From Chloroflexota bacterium (GTDB lineage: Bacteria; Chloroflexota; Anaerolineae; Promineifilales; Promineifilaceae), in the NCBI GenBank assembly GCA_963169155.1, contig CAUJGI010000555.1, positions 1 through 6,054 on the forward strand: a DNA stretch of 6,054 nt, read 5' to 3'. This document shows positions 1 through 5,030 of the stretch, in pieces (position 1 is the first letter of the stretch; the number at the start of each line of letters is the position of its first letter). A program made the position numbers and the translations under genes. Below the pieces are notes generated by a model. The model was given only the letters and a program-made list of their open reading frames with translations, was not told where the DNA came from and made no database searches.

Positions 1-239
1 GGCCCAAACGGCCCGCCGATGTCTGGCCCCTCGTCCCAGTCGAGGCCAAACCAGCGCAGGCTGGTCATCAAACTTTCCAGCGCGCCAGGAATGGTGCGCT
101 TGGTGTCGGTATCTTCAATACGCAGCAAAAATTGGCCGCCGTGCCGCCGGGCGTACAGCCAGCCAAACAGGGCCGACCAGACGCCGCCAATGTGCAGATA
201 GCCCGTTGGGCTGGGGGCAAATCGTGTTCTAACCGTCAT
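1..239 (-). CDS. gltX: Glutamyl-tRNA synthetase, N-terminal part (cut by window edge)
   Basis: Class I aminoacyl-tRNA synthetase that charges tRNA-Glu with glutamate in the cytoplasm. Only the first 79 codons are in the window; the rest lies beyond base 1. The translation opens MTVRTRFAPSPTGYLHIGG, the family's N-terminal strand plus its HIGH-type ATP-binding motif (HIGG, residues 16-19). GGQFLLRIEDTD follows at about residues 33-44, then LRWFGLDWDEGPDIGGP, all typical of bacterial GltX. The ATG at 237-239 is preceded by AGGAAGG (244-250, minus strand), which supports this start. One oddity: the usual GGVRTALF reads GGVWSALFGW, so a normally conserved Arg is Trp. A TATACT at 340-345 could be a -10 box, but no convincing -35 accompanies it. 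The identity is secure; the KMSKS motif and anticodon-binding domain cannot be checked. Confidence 0.96.
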   Translation of the reverse strand, partial: MTVRTRFAPSPTGYLHIGGVWSALFGWLYARRHGGQFLLRIEDTDTKRTIPGALESLMTSLRWFGLDWDEGPDIGGPFG

Positions 240-264
240 CAAACCTTCCTGAATGATTTTTGGC

Positions 265-282
265 CACAGAGATCACAGAGAT
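265..282. repeat. Two tandem copies of CACAGAGAT
   Basis: The 9-mer CACAGAGAT occurs twice head to tail (265-273, 274-282) in the gltX leader region. No gene is seen between 240 and 467. The function is unknown; it resembles the short stuttering words found in the other gaps of this window. Confidence 0.7.
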
Positions 283-376
283 TTACGAGGGGGTGTCGCC
301 TACTGTAGCTTCTTCGTTTAAGTTCTAAAGTAAATGGGGAGTATACTGGATTCAGCCGGAGGCTTCCACAATGAGG

Positions 377-444
377 AAAAAAGCATAAACGAAGAAACGA
401 AGGGGAGCAGGAACAAAGCAAAAATTTCCTTTCGTCTCTTCGTT
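377..444 (-). terminator. Probable rodA terminator: imperfect hairpin followed by T6
   Basis: Downstream of the rodA stop, the arms 428-444 and 388-404 form an imperfect 17-bp inverted repeat (two mismatches) built from ACGAAG-like words, with a 23-base loop. In the direction of rodA transcription the second arm is followed after a few bases by six T (377-382). This fits an intrinsic terminator, although the stem is AT-rich and the loop long. A further perfect 11-bp partner of the same word, TTCTTCGTTTA, lies at 310-320. It may therefore be a repeat family that serves as a terminator only by chance. Confidence 0.45.
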
Positions 445-467
445 ACTTCGTTCCTTTGTATAAATTC

Positions 468-1580
468 CTAGCCGAATTCCTGCTTGCGGTGGCGCATGAG
501 GACGGATTGAACGATGCCAATGCCGATGAACAGCGTGGTGAGCGAGCTGCCGCCGTAGCTCACGAAGGGGAGCGTCAGCCCGGTAACAGGGACTAAGCGC
601 ACGTTCATGCCGATGTTTACGGCCGTTTGAAAAAAAATCACCGTGGCAATGCCCACACAGGCAAACTTGCCTGCCGGATCGGGCGTAAGCCAGGCAACAC
701 GCAAAATACGCCAAAGAACAAAACCTATCAAGCTAATTACCACCAACGAGCCAAAAACCAGCCCCATTTCCTCCGTTAACACCGAGAAGATGAAGTCCGT
801 GTGCTGGACACGCAAGAAGCCCAGCTGGCTCTGCGTACCACCAAGGTACCCTTTGCCCCACCAACCGCCAGAACCAATGCTGATTTGCGCTTGCTCAATG
901 TTAAACCGGTCGTCAGGATCGGCTTCTTCTGGATTGACAAAGGTCGTAATGCGCTCCTGCTGATATTCGGCCAGGAAGGGGAAAACGGCCGCAATTGAGC
1001 CAATCCCCAATACCGCCAAAATCGCGAAGTGAGACAACGGCAGGCCCGCCAGCCAGATCATCACAAACCAGACGGAAATGTACAGCACCGACATCCCCAG
1101 ATTTGGCTCAACAAAAATGAGGGCAATAGGTACCCCCACGTAAATGAGCGAAGCAATCGTATTGGAGAATTTTCCCATCCGTCTGGCACGGTCGGCCAAA
1201 AACTGGCCCATCGTGACAGGAAGCAAAATACGGCCGAATTCCGCAGGCTGAACCCGAATACCCACCCCAGGAATCTCAATCCAACGACGTGTTTCGTTAC
1301 CAATGGCACCCGCCACCAGCACAAGCGCCAGGGTCAAAATCAGACCTGCATAAATGTACCAATGGGCCGAAGTCAGCACGCGGTAATCCACCGAAGCCAC
1401 TACCATCATGATCACAATTCCAATAATTGCCCAACGCACCTGGTCCGAAGGCAAAGCTTCAAACGCAGGCGCGCCGGTGACCGCGCTGCGGATGATCAAA
1501 ATGCCGTAAGCAGTGAGCAGCAGCACGGCTGCCACCAGCCAGATATCAAAATAGCGCCACACAGACGTCCGATTAACCAT
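468..1580 (-). CDS. rodA: Rod-shape peptidoglycan polymerase RodA (SEDS family)
   Basis: Integral membrane glycosyltransferase of the SEDS family that polymerises lipid II into glycan strands, normally with a class B PBP in the elongasome. The 370-residue protein is hydrophobic throughout, with about ten membrane segments, and has the usual family length. Visible motifs are RRWIEIPGVGIRVQPAEFGR (residues 98-117, with the conserved QPAEF), EPNLG (158-162), QHTDFIFSVLTEE (259-271) and GLTLPFVSYGGSS (334-346). Asp262 in the third motif corresponds to the essential Asp of E. coli RodA. The ATG at 1580 is chosen; an upstream in-frame TTG at 1601 would begin at the base of a hairpin. Neither start has a good Shine-Dalgarno. 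The gene lies 98 bases after minE and is probably the last gene of the min operon. FtsW is the main alternative, but position next to minCDE favours RodA. Confidence 0.92.
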   Translation of the reverse strand: MVNRTSVWRYFDIWLVAAVLLLTAYGILIIRSAVTGAPAFEALPSDQVRWAIIGIVIMMVVASVDYRVLTSAHWYIYAGLILTLALVLVAGAIGNETRRWIEIPGVGIRVQPAEFGRILLPVTMGQFLADRARRMGKFSNTIASLIYVGVPIALIFVEPNLGMSVLYISVWFVMIWLAGLPLSHFAILAVLGIGSIAAVFPFLAEYQQERITTFVNPEEADPDDRFNIEQAQISIGSGGWWGKGYLGGTQSQLGFLRVQHTDFIFSVLTEEMGLVFGSLVVISLIGFVLWRILRVAWLTPDPAGKFACVGIATVIFFQTAVNIGMNVRLVPVTGLTLPFVSYGGSSLTTLFIGIGIVQSVLMRHRKQEFG

Positions 1581-1602
1581 AGCCACTATTGTAAAACGCA
1601 AA

Positions 1603-1633
1603 CCGCCCGGTGACGATACCGGGCGGCTTTTTT
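1603..1633. terminator. GC-rich hairpin between minE and rodA, T-rich on both sides
   Basis: A perfect 9-bp stem (CCGCCCGGT at 1603-1611 with ACCGGGCGG at 1618-1626) encloses a 6-base loop. On the plus strand it is followed by C and six T (1628-1633). On the minus strand, the direction of min transcription, it is preceded by six A and followed by TTTGCGTTTT. It looks like a bidirectional intrinsic terminator. As all known genes here read on the minus strand, it probably terminates or attenuates transcription between minE and rodA, and it sits 22 bases before the rodA ATG. Confidence 0.75.
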
Positions 1634-1649
1634 ACACAAACTATTCAGA

Positions 1650-1682
1650 TTTACCGATTACCGGCCACCGTTTACCGATTAC
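1650..1682. repeat. Direct repeat TTTACCGATTAC, 21-bp period
   Basis: Two perfect 12-base copies (1650-1661 and 1671-1682) separated by 9 bases. The second contains the minE stop codon (1679-1681). With only two copies, no function can be assigned. Confidence 0.75.
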
Positions 1683-1954
1683 TGAACCGCTGCCCGGCGA
1701 CGGCCGTTTGAATGCAGCAGCGGGATCTCCGCCACCAGCCGACTTTCTTGCGCCGTGTTGTCCAGGTTCACCACCACCGTGTCTGGATTAATCTCCAGCC
1801 GCTTGGCAATGACCTCGATGATGTCATCCTTGATCTGCTCCAGCAGCCCTGGCGAAACATCCGCCCGATCGTGAATAAGCACCATTTGCAGCCGCTGCTT
1901 GGCAGTAGCCCCGCTTTTTTCTTTTTTACCTAGTAGTCGCTCGAACCAATTCAT
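1679..1954 (-). CDS. minE: Cell division topological specificity factor MinE
   Basis: MinE stimulates MinD ATPase activity and drives MinCD off the membrane, producing the pole-to-pole oscillation that leaves mid-cell free for FtsZ. The 91-residue product has the full family layout. An N-terminal amphipathic membrane helix (MNWFERLLG, 1-9) is followed by the anti-MinCD segment (AKQRLQMVLIHDRADVSP, about 18-35) and the dimerising topological-specificity domain (LLEQIKDDIIEVIAKRLEI, about 37-55, with the following strands to about residue 80). A short Arg-rich tail ends the protein. The start is supported by a strong AAGGAG (1961-1966, minus strand) six bases before the ATG. Only 14 bases separate it from the minD stop, so the two are surely cotranscribed. 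Length is close to E. coli MinE (88 residues). Confidence 0.96.
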   Translation of the reverse strand: MNWFERLLGKKEKSGATAKQRLQMVLIHDRADVSPGLLEQIKDDIIEVIAKRLEINPDTVVVNLDNTAQESRLVAEIPLLHSNGRRRAAVQ

Positions 1955-1968
1955 TGCGTGCTCCTTGA

Positions 1969-2772
1969 TTAGCTCTTGCTAAACCAGTTGTTCAAACGGT
2001 TCAACAAACCCGTTTTGGGGGTTAAATCCACAAATGGAACCGTCTGACCCTCTATGCGTTGGGCCACATTGCGGAAAGCCTGGCTGGCGCTGGAACCGTT
2101 CAGCCCGCTCATTGCCACTGGCGTGCCCCGGTTCGACGAGATCAAAATCGACTCATCTTCGGGAATCACGCCAATTAGCTCTACGGCCAGGATGTCCAGC
2201 ACGTCGTCGATAGAAAGCATGTCGCCGCGGGCCACCATCTCTGGCTTGAGGCGGTTGATGATGAGTCGCCCCGGCCCTTTTTCTTCCGACTCCAGCAGGC
2301 CAATGATCCGGTCGGCGTCACGTACGGCCGAAACTTCCGGGTTGGTCACAATCAACACATGATCCGCCGGAGCGATGGCATTGCGGAAACCCCGCTCAAT
2401 GCCCGCTGGCGAATCAATGATGATGTAATCCATCTCCTGGCGCAGCTCATCGCACACCAAAATCATGTCCGACGGGCTGACGGCCATCTTATCGCGGGTT
2501 TGCGCCGCCGGGATGAGGTACAAATCGGGCTGGCGCTTGTCTTTGATCATTGCCTGGCGCAGGCGGCAGCGGCCTTCAATCACGTCTACCAGGTCGTAAA
2601 CGATGCGGTTTTCCAGCCCCATCACCACGTCCAGGTTGCGCAAGCCGATGTCGGCGTCAATGGCCACCACCTTTTTGCCCAGCATGGCCAGGGCCGTAGC
2701 GATGTTGGCCGTGACGGTGGTCTTGCCCACACCGCCCTTGCCTGATGTTACGGTTACCACTTTTCCACTCAT
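1969..2772 (-). CDS. minD: Septum site-determining ATPase MinD
   Basis: Membrane-associated ParA/MinD-family ATPase that recruits MinC and is released by MinE. The 267-residue protein shows the deviant Walker A (GKGGVGKT, residues 11-18, with signature Lys12 and Lys17). It also has the switch I region AIDADIGLRNLD (37-48), Walker B IIID ending at Asp120 followed by SPAG, and the MinD stretch TNPEVSAVRDADRIIGLL (143-160). The end, KTGLLNRLNNWFSKS (253-267), is the amphipathic membrane-targeting helix. The reading frame is open 15 codons further upstream, but ATG at 2772 begins the conserved MSGKVVTVTSGKGG. It also has GGTGGAG (2781-2787, minus strand) eight bases ahead, so the longer start is rejected. 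The upstream gap to minC contains a large inverted repeat. All key residues are intact. Confidence 0.97.
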   Translation of the reverse strand: MSGKVVTVTSGKGGVGKTTVTANIATALAMLGKKVVAIDADIGLRNLDVVMGLENRIVYDLVDVIEGRCRLRQAMIKDKRQPDLYLIPAAQTRDKMAVSPSDMILVCDELRQEMDYIIIDSPAGIERGFRNAIAPADHVLIVTNPEVSAVRDADRIIGLLESEEKGPGRLIINRLKPEMVARGDMLSIDDVLDILAVELIGVIPEDESILISSNRGTPVAMSGLNGSSASQAFRNVAQRIEGQTVPFVDLTPKTGLLNRLNNWFSKS

Positions 2773-2790
2773 AATGTTGTCTCCACCATT

Positions 2791-2846
2791 AACCTCCCGC
2801 AGGCTAATTGTCCACACTTGTCCAAATATGCAACCTGCGGGAGGTT
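2791..2846. repeat. Perfect 13-bp inverted repeat in the minC-minD gap
   Basis: AACCTCCCGCAGG (2791-2803) and its exact complement CCTGCGGGAGGTT (2834-2846) flank a 30-base loop. The loop contains TTGTCCA twice (2808-2814, 2818-2824). In the min mRNA the hairpin would end only a few bases before the minD ribosome-binding site (2781-2787). It could be an attenuator, an mRNA-processing or stability element, or a small dispersed palindromic element. No T-run follows on the minus strand, so a simple terminator is unlikely in that direction. Confidence 0.8.
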
Positions 2847-2867
2847 TTGCACATCAAAGTTCACTGC

Positions 2868-3587
2868 TTACTTTTGCCACATTTCAGCCACAATCTGGCC
2901 GTTGCGAATGGCTACCTGTTCGGGGATGGTTCGTCCCCGCTTTTCGTCGGGGGAAATAGCAATCTGGTCGGCGATGCGCAGCTGGGTTGGATTGAGTTCC
3001 AGGGCACAAATCACGGCCGTTTCATCGCCCAATGCCCCGGCATGCACCAACCCACGCAGCCGTCCCCACACAATCACGTCGCCGCTGGCCACAATCTCAG
3101 CCCCTGGGTTCACGTCGCCAATAACCACCACATGCCCTTCGTGGAAGATAGAGCGACCCGAGCGCAGCGTTTCCTTGAGGATGAGGCCACCTTGCGCCGG
3201 TTGGGCAGAGGCCACCGTATTCGCCGTTCCCGGTTCCGGCATCTGCGATAAAAAATTGCCGTTTAAATCTGTCTGACTGCCGGAAAGTCGGGTAGCCAGC
3301 GCCAGTTCGCGGGCGGCTTCGCGGGCACTGGGATCTTCGGCCAAAACTGCCCACAGCTCCAGCTGGTTTTGCTCAAAAACGGCTTGCAGCTGGCGCAGAT
3401 ACTCTTTGTCCAGCTTGCGGTAGCCCACCTGAAGCGCCACCTGGCTGCCCTGCAAAAACGCCTGCTTCTGGGCCAATTCCACGTTGAGCAAAGCCACCAA
3501 ATCAGCAAAAGAACCGCGATCCGGCACCGAAATAAGGAGCCCTTCGCGAATACCTTTGATGCCAATCTGAGATGCTACCTGTTCCAT
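2868..3587 (-). CDS. minC: Septum site-determining protein MinC
   Basis: Inhibitor of FtsZ assembly, carried to the membrane by MinD. The 239-residue protein (E. coli: 231) has an N-terminal FtsZ-inhibiting domain (about 1-100, GIKGIREGLLISVPD near the start). A Gln/Pro/Ala-rich linker (about 101-133) precedes the C-terminal right-handed beta-helix domain (about 135-215). That domain is recognisable from TLRSGRSIFHEGHVVVIGDV (140-159), NPGAEIVASGDVIVWGRLRG (160-179) and HAGALGD (182-188), the part that dimerises and binds MinD. The ATG at 3587 has AAAGG (3594-3598, minus strand) six bases upstream. It is the first gene of the min operon, lying behind a good promoter candidate. The 95-base gap to minD is unusually long for this operon and holds the inverted repeat. 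Confidence 0.94.
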   Translation of the reverse strand: MEQVASQIGIKGIREGLLISVPDRGSFADLVALLNVELAQKQAFLQGSQVALQVGYRKLDKEYLRQLQAVFEQNQLELWAVLAEDPSAREAARELALATRLSGSQTDLNGNFLSQMPEPGTANTVASAQPAQGGLILKETLRSGRSIFHEGHVVVIGDVNPGAEIVASGDVIVWGRLRGLVHAGALGDETAVICALELNPTQLRIADQIAISPDEKRGRTIPEQVAIRNGQIVAEMWQK

Positions 3588-3643
3588 GAATTGCCTTTAC
3601 AGTTGTTTTCGGGAGCAAATGCGCCAGTTGGGGCAGATGCGGG

Positions 3644-3683
3644 ATAATACAACAATACGCCTGTTGCAATAATACAACAATAC
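3644..3683. repeat. Direct repeat ATAATACAACAATAC, 25-bp period
   Basis: Two perfect 15-base copies at 3644-3658 and 3669-3683. The word between them is interleaved with short inverted repeats: CGCCTG at 3658-3663 with CAGGCG at 3684-3689, and TTGCAAT at 3664-3670 with ATTGCAA at 3691-3697. Each copy supplies a TATTAT on the minus strand, and the block overlaps the minC promoter. It could be an operator or a promoter duplication. Confidence 0.8.
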
Positions 3684-3697
3684 CAGGCGAATTGCAA
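3669..3697 (-). promoter_or_regulatory. Probable sigma-70-type promoter of minCDE-rodA
   Basis: On the minus strand, TTGCAA (3692-3697) is separated by exactly 17 bases from TATTAT (3669-3674). The match is good in an otherwise AT-rich island. Transcription would start near 3660, giving a leader of about 70-75 bases before the minC ATG. A second TATTAT from the repeat lies at 3644-3649, with poorer -35 options. Confidence 0.6.
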
Positions 3698-3783
3698 CCC
3701 CCAAAATTGCATCTATATGCGAAGAATACCGGGTGCGGGGAAATCTATAGGGTATAGGTGGGGGGAACGGCCGTTCTTTTGCT

Positions 3784-3833
3784 GAAACGTGACGCGTGAA
3801 ACGTGAGCAGATTCATCACGTTTCACGTTTCAC
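3784..3833. repeat. GAAACGTGA repeats forming a 12-bp perfect hairpin
   Basis: GAAACGTGA occurs at 3784-3792 and 3798-3806, and its complement lies on the other side. CGTGAAACGTGA (3795-3806) pairs perfectly with TCACGTTTCACG (3816-3827) across a 9-base loop, and a further GTTTCAC follows. It lies just after the gmd stop and could stabilise or end the gmd transcript, but no T-run follows on the minus strand. Confidence 0.7.
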
Positions 3834-3846
3834 TCATCACGCCTTG

Positions 3847-4851
3847 TTACTTAAACAGCGCCAAATCGGCCTCAACCATCAGCTGCATCAGCGCCTCAAA
3901 CGAGGTTTGCGGCCGCCAGCCCAGCTCTTTTTCTGCGAGCGAATAATCTCCTTGCAGCACGGTGATTTCCGTGGGGCGCAGCAGCGCTTCGTCGCTGGCC
4001 ACGTGATTCTGCCAATCCAGCCCGGCGTGGGCAAAGGCAATGCGGCAGGCATCGGCCACAGAATACGAGCTGTTGGTGCCGATGACGTAATCCTTTGGCG
4101 TGTCGTTTTGCAGCATCAGCCACATTGCCTCGACATACTCTTTGGCATAACCCCAATCGCGGCGGGCGTCCAGGTAACCCAGCTTCAATTTGCCGTCGGG
4201 CGTGACCAACGGCCGTCCCAACTCATCCAGCGGCGGGTGGGCTACCTTGTTTTTGATGCAGGCAACAGCGGCCGTTATTTTGCGCGTCACAAAGTGCAGG
4301 CTGCGACGCGGGCTTTCGTGGTTGAACAAAATGCCGCCGCAGGCAAACAGGCCGTAGCTTTCCCGGTAGCAGCGGGTCATCATGTGGGCATATGCCTTGG
4401 CAATGCCGTACGGATTGTTGGCATCAATGGGCGTTGCTTCCGTGGCGGCAATCGACTGCACGTTGCCGTAAATCTCCCGGCTGGTGGCCTGGTAAACGCG
4501 GGCCTGCGGCGCAAAATGGCGCACGGCTTCCATCACCCGCACCACGCCCAGCGCTGTCACTTCACCCGTGTAGATGGGATGGCTCCAGCTGTCGGCGGGC
4601 ACCGACTGAGCGGCGATGTTGTACACCTCATCCGGCTGGTACTGGCGCAGCAGCCGGGCAATACTCTCGCCGTCGATCAAATCGGCTGCTTCGATGGTGA
4701 TTTTGCCGATGAGGTGCTGGATGTTGGGCTTGTCGTAGGTGGTGTTGCGGCGGATGGTGCCGACGACGCGATACCCTTTTTCCAGCAGCAGGTCGGCCAG
4801 GTACGAACCATCTTGCGAGGTAACCCCAATAATCAGGGCGGTTTTGCTCAT
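3847..4851 (-). CDS. gmd: GDP-mannose 4,6-dehydratase
   Basis: Extended short-chain dehydrogenase that uses a bound nicotinamide cofactor to convert GDP-D-mannose to GDP-4-keto-6-deoxy-D-mannose, precursor of GDP-fucose, GDP-rhamnose and related sugars. The 334-residue protein begins MSKTALIIGVTSQDGSYLAD (Rossmann loop 9-15). Visible are RR at 34-35, catalytic Ser124-Glu126 in ATSREIYG, YGIAK with Tyr148 and Lys152, the Gmd signature ILFNHESPRR (174-183) and LDARRDWGYAKEYVEAMW (227-244). The Ser-Glu-Tyr-Lys spacing equals that of E. coli Thr133-Glu135-Tyr157-Lys161. Oddities: the loop's middle Gly is Ser12, the catalytic Thr is Ser, Arg125 replaces a usual Ser, and about 15 residues are inserted near 201-221. 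AAGGAG (4858-4863) fixes the ATG at 4851 against an open frame reaching 5004. No partner reductase is in the window. Confidence 0.9.
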   Translation of the reverse strand: MSKTALIIGVTSQDGSYLADLLLEKGYRVVGTIRRNTTYDKPNIQHLIGKITIEAADLIDGESIARLLRQYQPDEVYNIAAQSVPADSWSHPIYTGEVTALGVVRVMEAVRHFAPQARVYQATSREIYGNVQSIAATEATPIDANNPYGIAKAYAHMMTRCYRESYGLFACGGILFNHESPRRSLHFVTRKITAAVACIKNKVAHPPLDELGRPLVTPDGKLKLGYLDARRDWGYAKEYVEAMWLMLQNDTPKDYVIGTNSSYSVADACRIAFAHAGLDWQNHVASDEALLRPTEITVLQGDYSLAEKELGWRPQTSFEALMQLMVEADLALFK

Positions 4852-4857
4852 GCGATT

Positions 4858-4863
4858 CTCCTT
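4858..4863 (-). promoter_or_regulatory. Ribosome-binding site that sets the gmd start
   Basis: AAGGAG on the minus strand, six bases before ATG 4849-4851. It rules out the 51-codon upstream extension of the frame, which shows no Gmd similarity. Confidence 0.85.
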
Positions 4864-4965
4864 CGTGCGTAGGATAAGTTTGTGAAGGATGGTATCAGAA
4901 ACGACGCGAGGATTTATACGGCCGTCCCACGATTCCCGATCTATCCCAAAATGCAACATTGGTCT

Positions 4966-4994
4966 TTGGCAAAACGGCCGTCTCACCGTATCCT
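4966..4994 (+). promoter_or_regulatory. Candidate promoter of the glycosylasparaginase-like gene
   Basis: TTGGCA (4966-4971, five of six matches to TTGACA) and TATCCT (4989-4994, four of six to TATAAT) are spaced by 17 bases. The ACGGCCGT palindrome at 4974-4981 lies in the spacer. Transcription would begin near 5001, about 30 bases before the start codon. On the opposite strand a TATAAAT (4912-4918) could be the gmd -10 box, but no good -35 is visible for it. Confidence 0.4.
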
Positions 4995-5016
4995 TCCGCC
5001 ACATTTCACACAGAAC

Positions 5017-5021
5017 AGGAG
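5017..5021 (+). promoter_or_regulatory. Ribosome-binding site of the glycosylasparaginase-like gene
   Basis: AGGAG, nine bases before ATG 5031. A nearer ATG at 5023 lies only one base after it and would encode just Met-Asp-Pro before a stop, so 5031 is the start. Confidence 0.7.
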
Positions 5022-5030
5022 CATGGACCC

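Noticed and set aside
239..421. Minus-strand 60-codon frame between gltX and rodA
   Set aside because: It covers repeats and the gltX leader, has no ribosome-binding site or known domain, and looks non-coding.
1029..1613. Plus-strand open frame of 194 codons opposite rodA
   Set aside because: Antisense to RodA motifs, with a His/Asn/Arg/Gln-rich translation and no family resemblance.
2773..2817. 15-codon N-terminal extension of minD
   Set aside because: It would run through the inverted repeat and bypass the ribosome-binding site at 2781-2787. MinD homologues begin at the MSGKVVTV position.
3640..3700. Possible CRISPR fragment from the 15-bp direct repeat
   Set aside because: Only two copies with a 10-base spacer, too short for CRISPR, and no cas genes nearby.
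3765..3780. GAACGGCCGTTC followed by TTTT as a plus-strand terminator
   Set aside because: A perfect palindrome without a loop makes a poor RNA hairpin, and no plus-strand gene precedes it. It is better explained as a copy of the iterated palindrome.
3796..4872. Long plus-strand open frame (358 codons) opposite gmd
   Set aside because: It is antisense to a clear Gmd with intact catalytic motifs. Its translation is His/Gln/Arg-rich with no recognisable domain, as expected of a shadow frame.
4852..5004. 51-codon N-terminal extension of gmd
   Set aside because: The extension has no Gmd similarity, and the strong AAGGAG at 4858-4863 points to the ATG at 4851.
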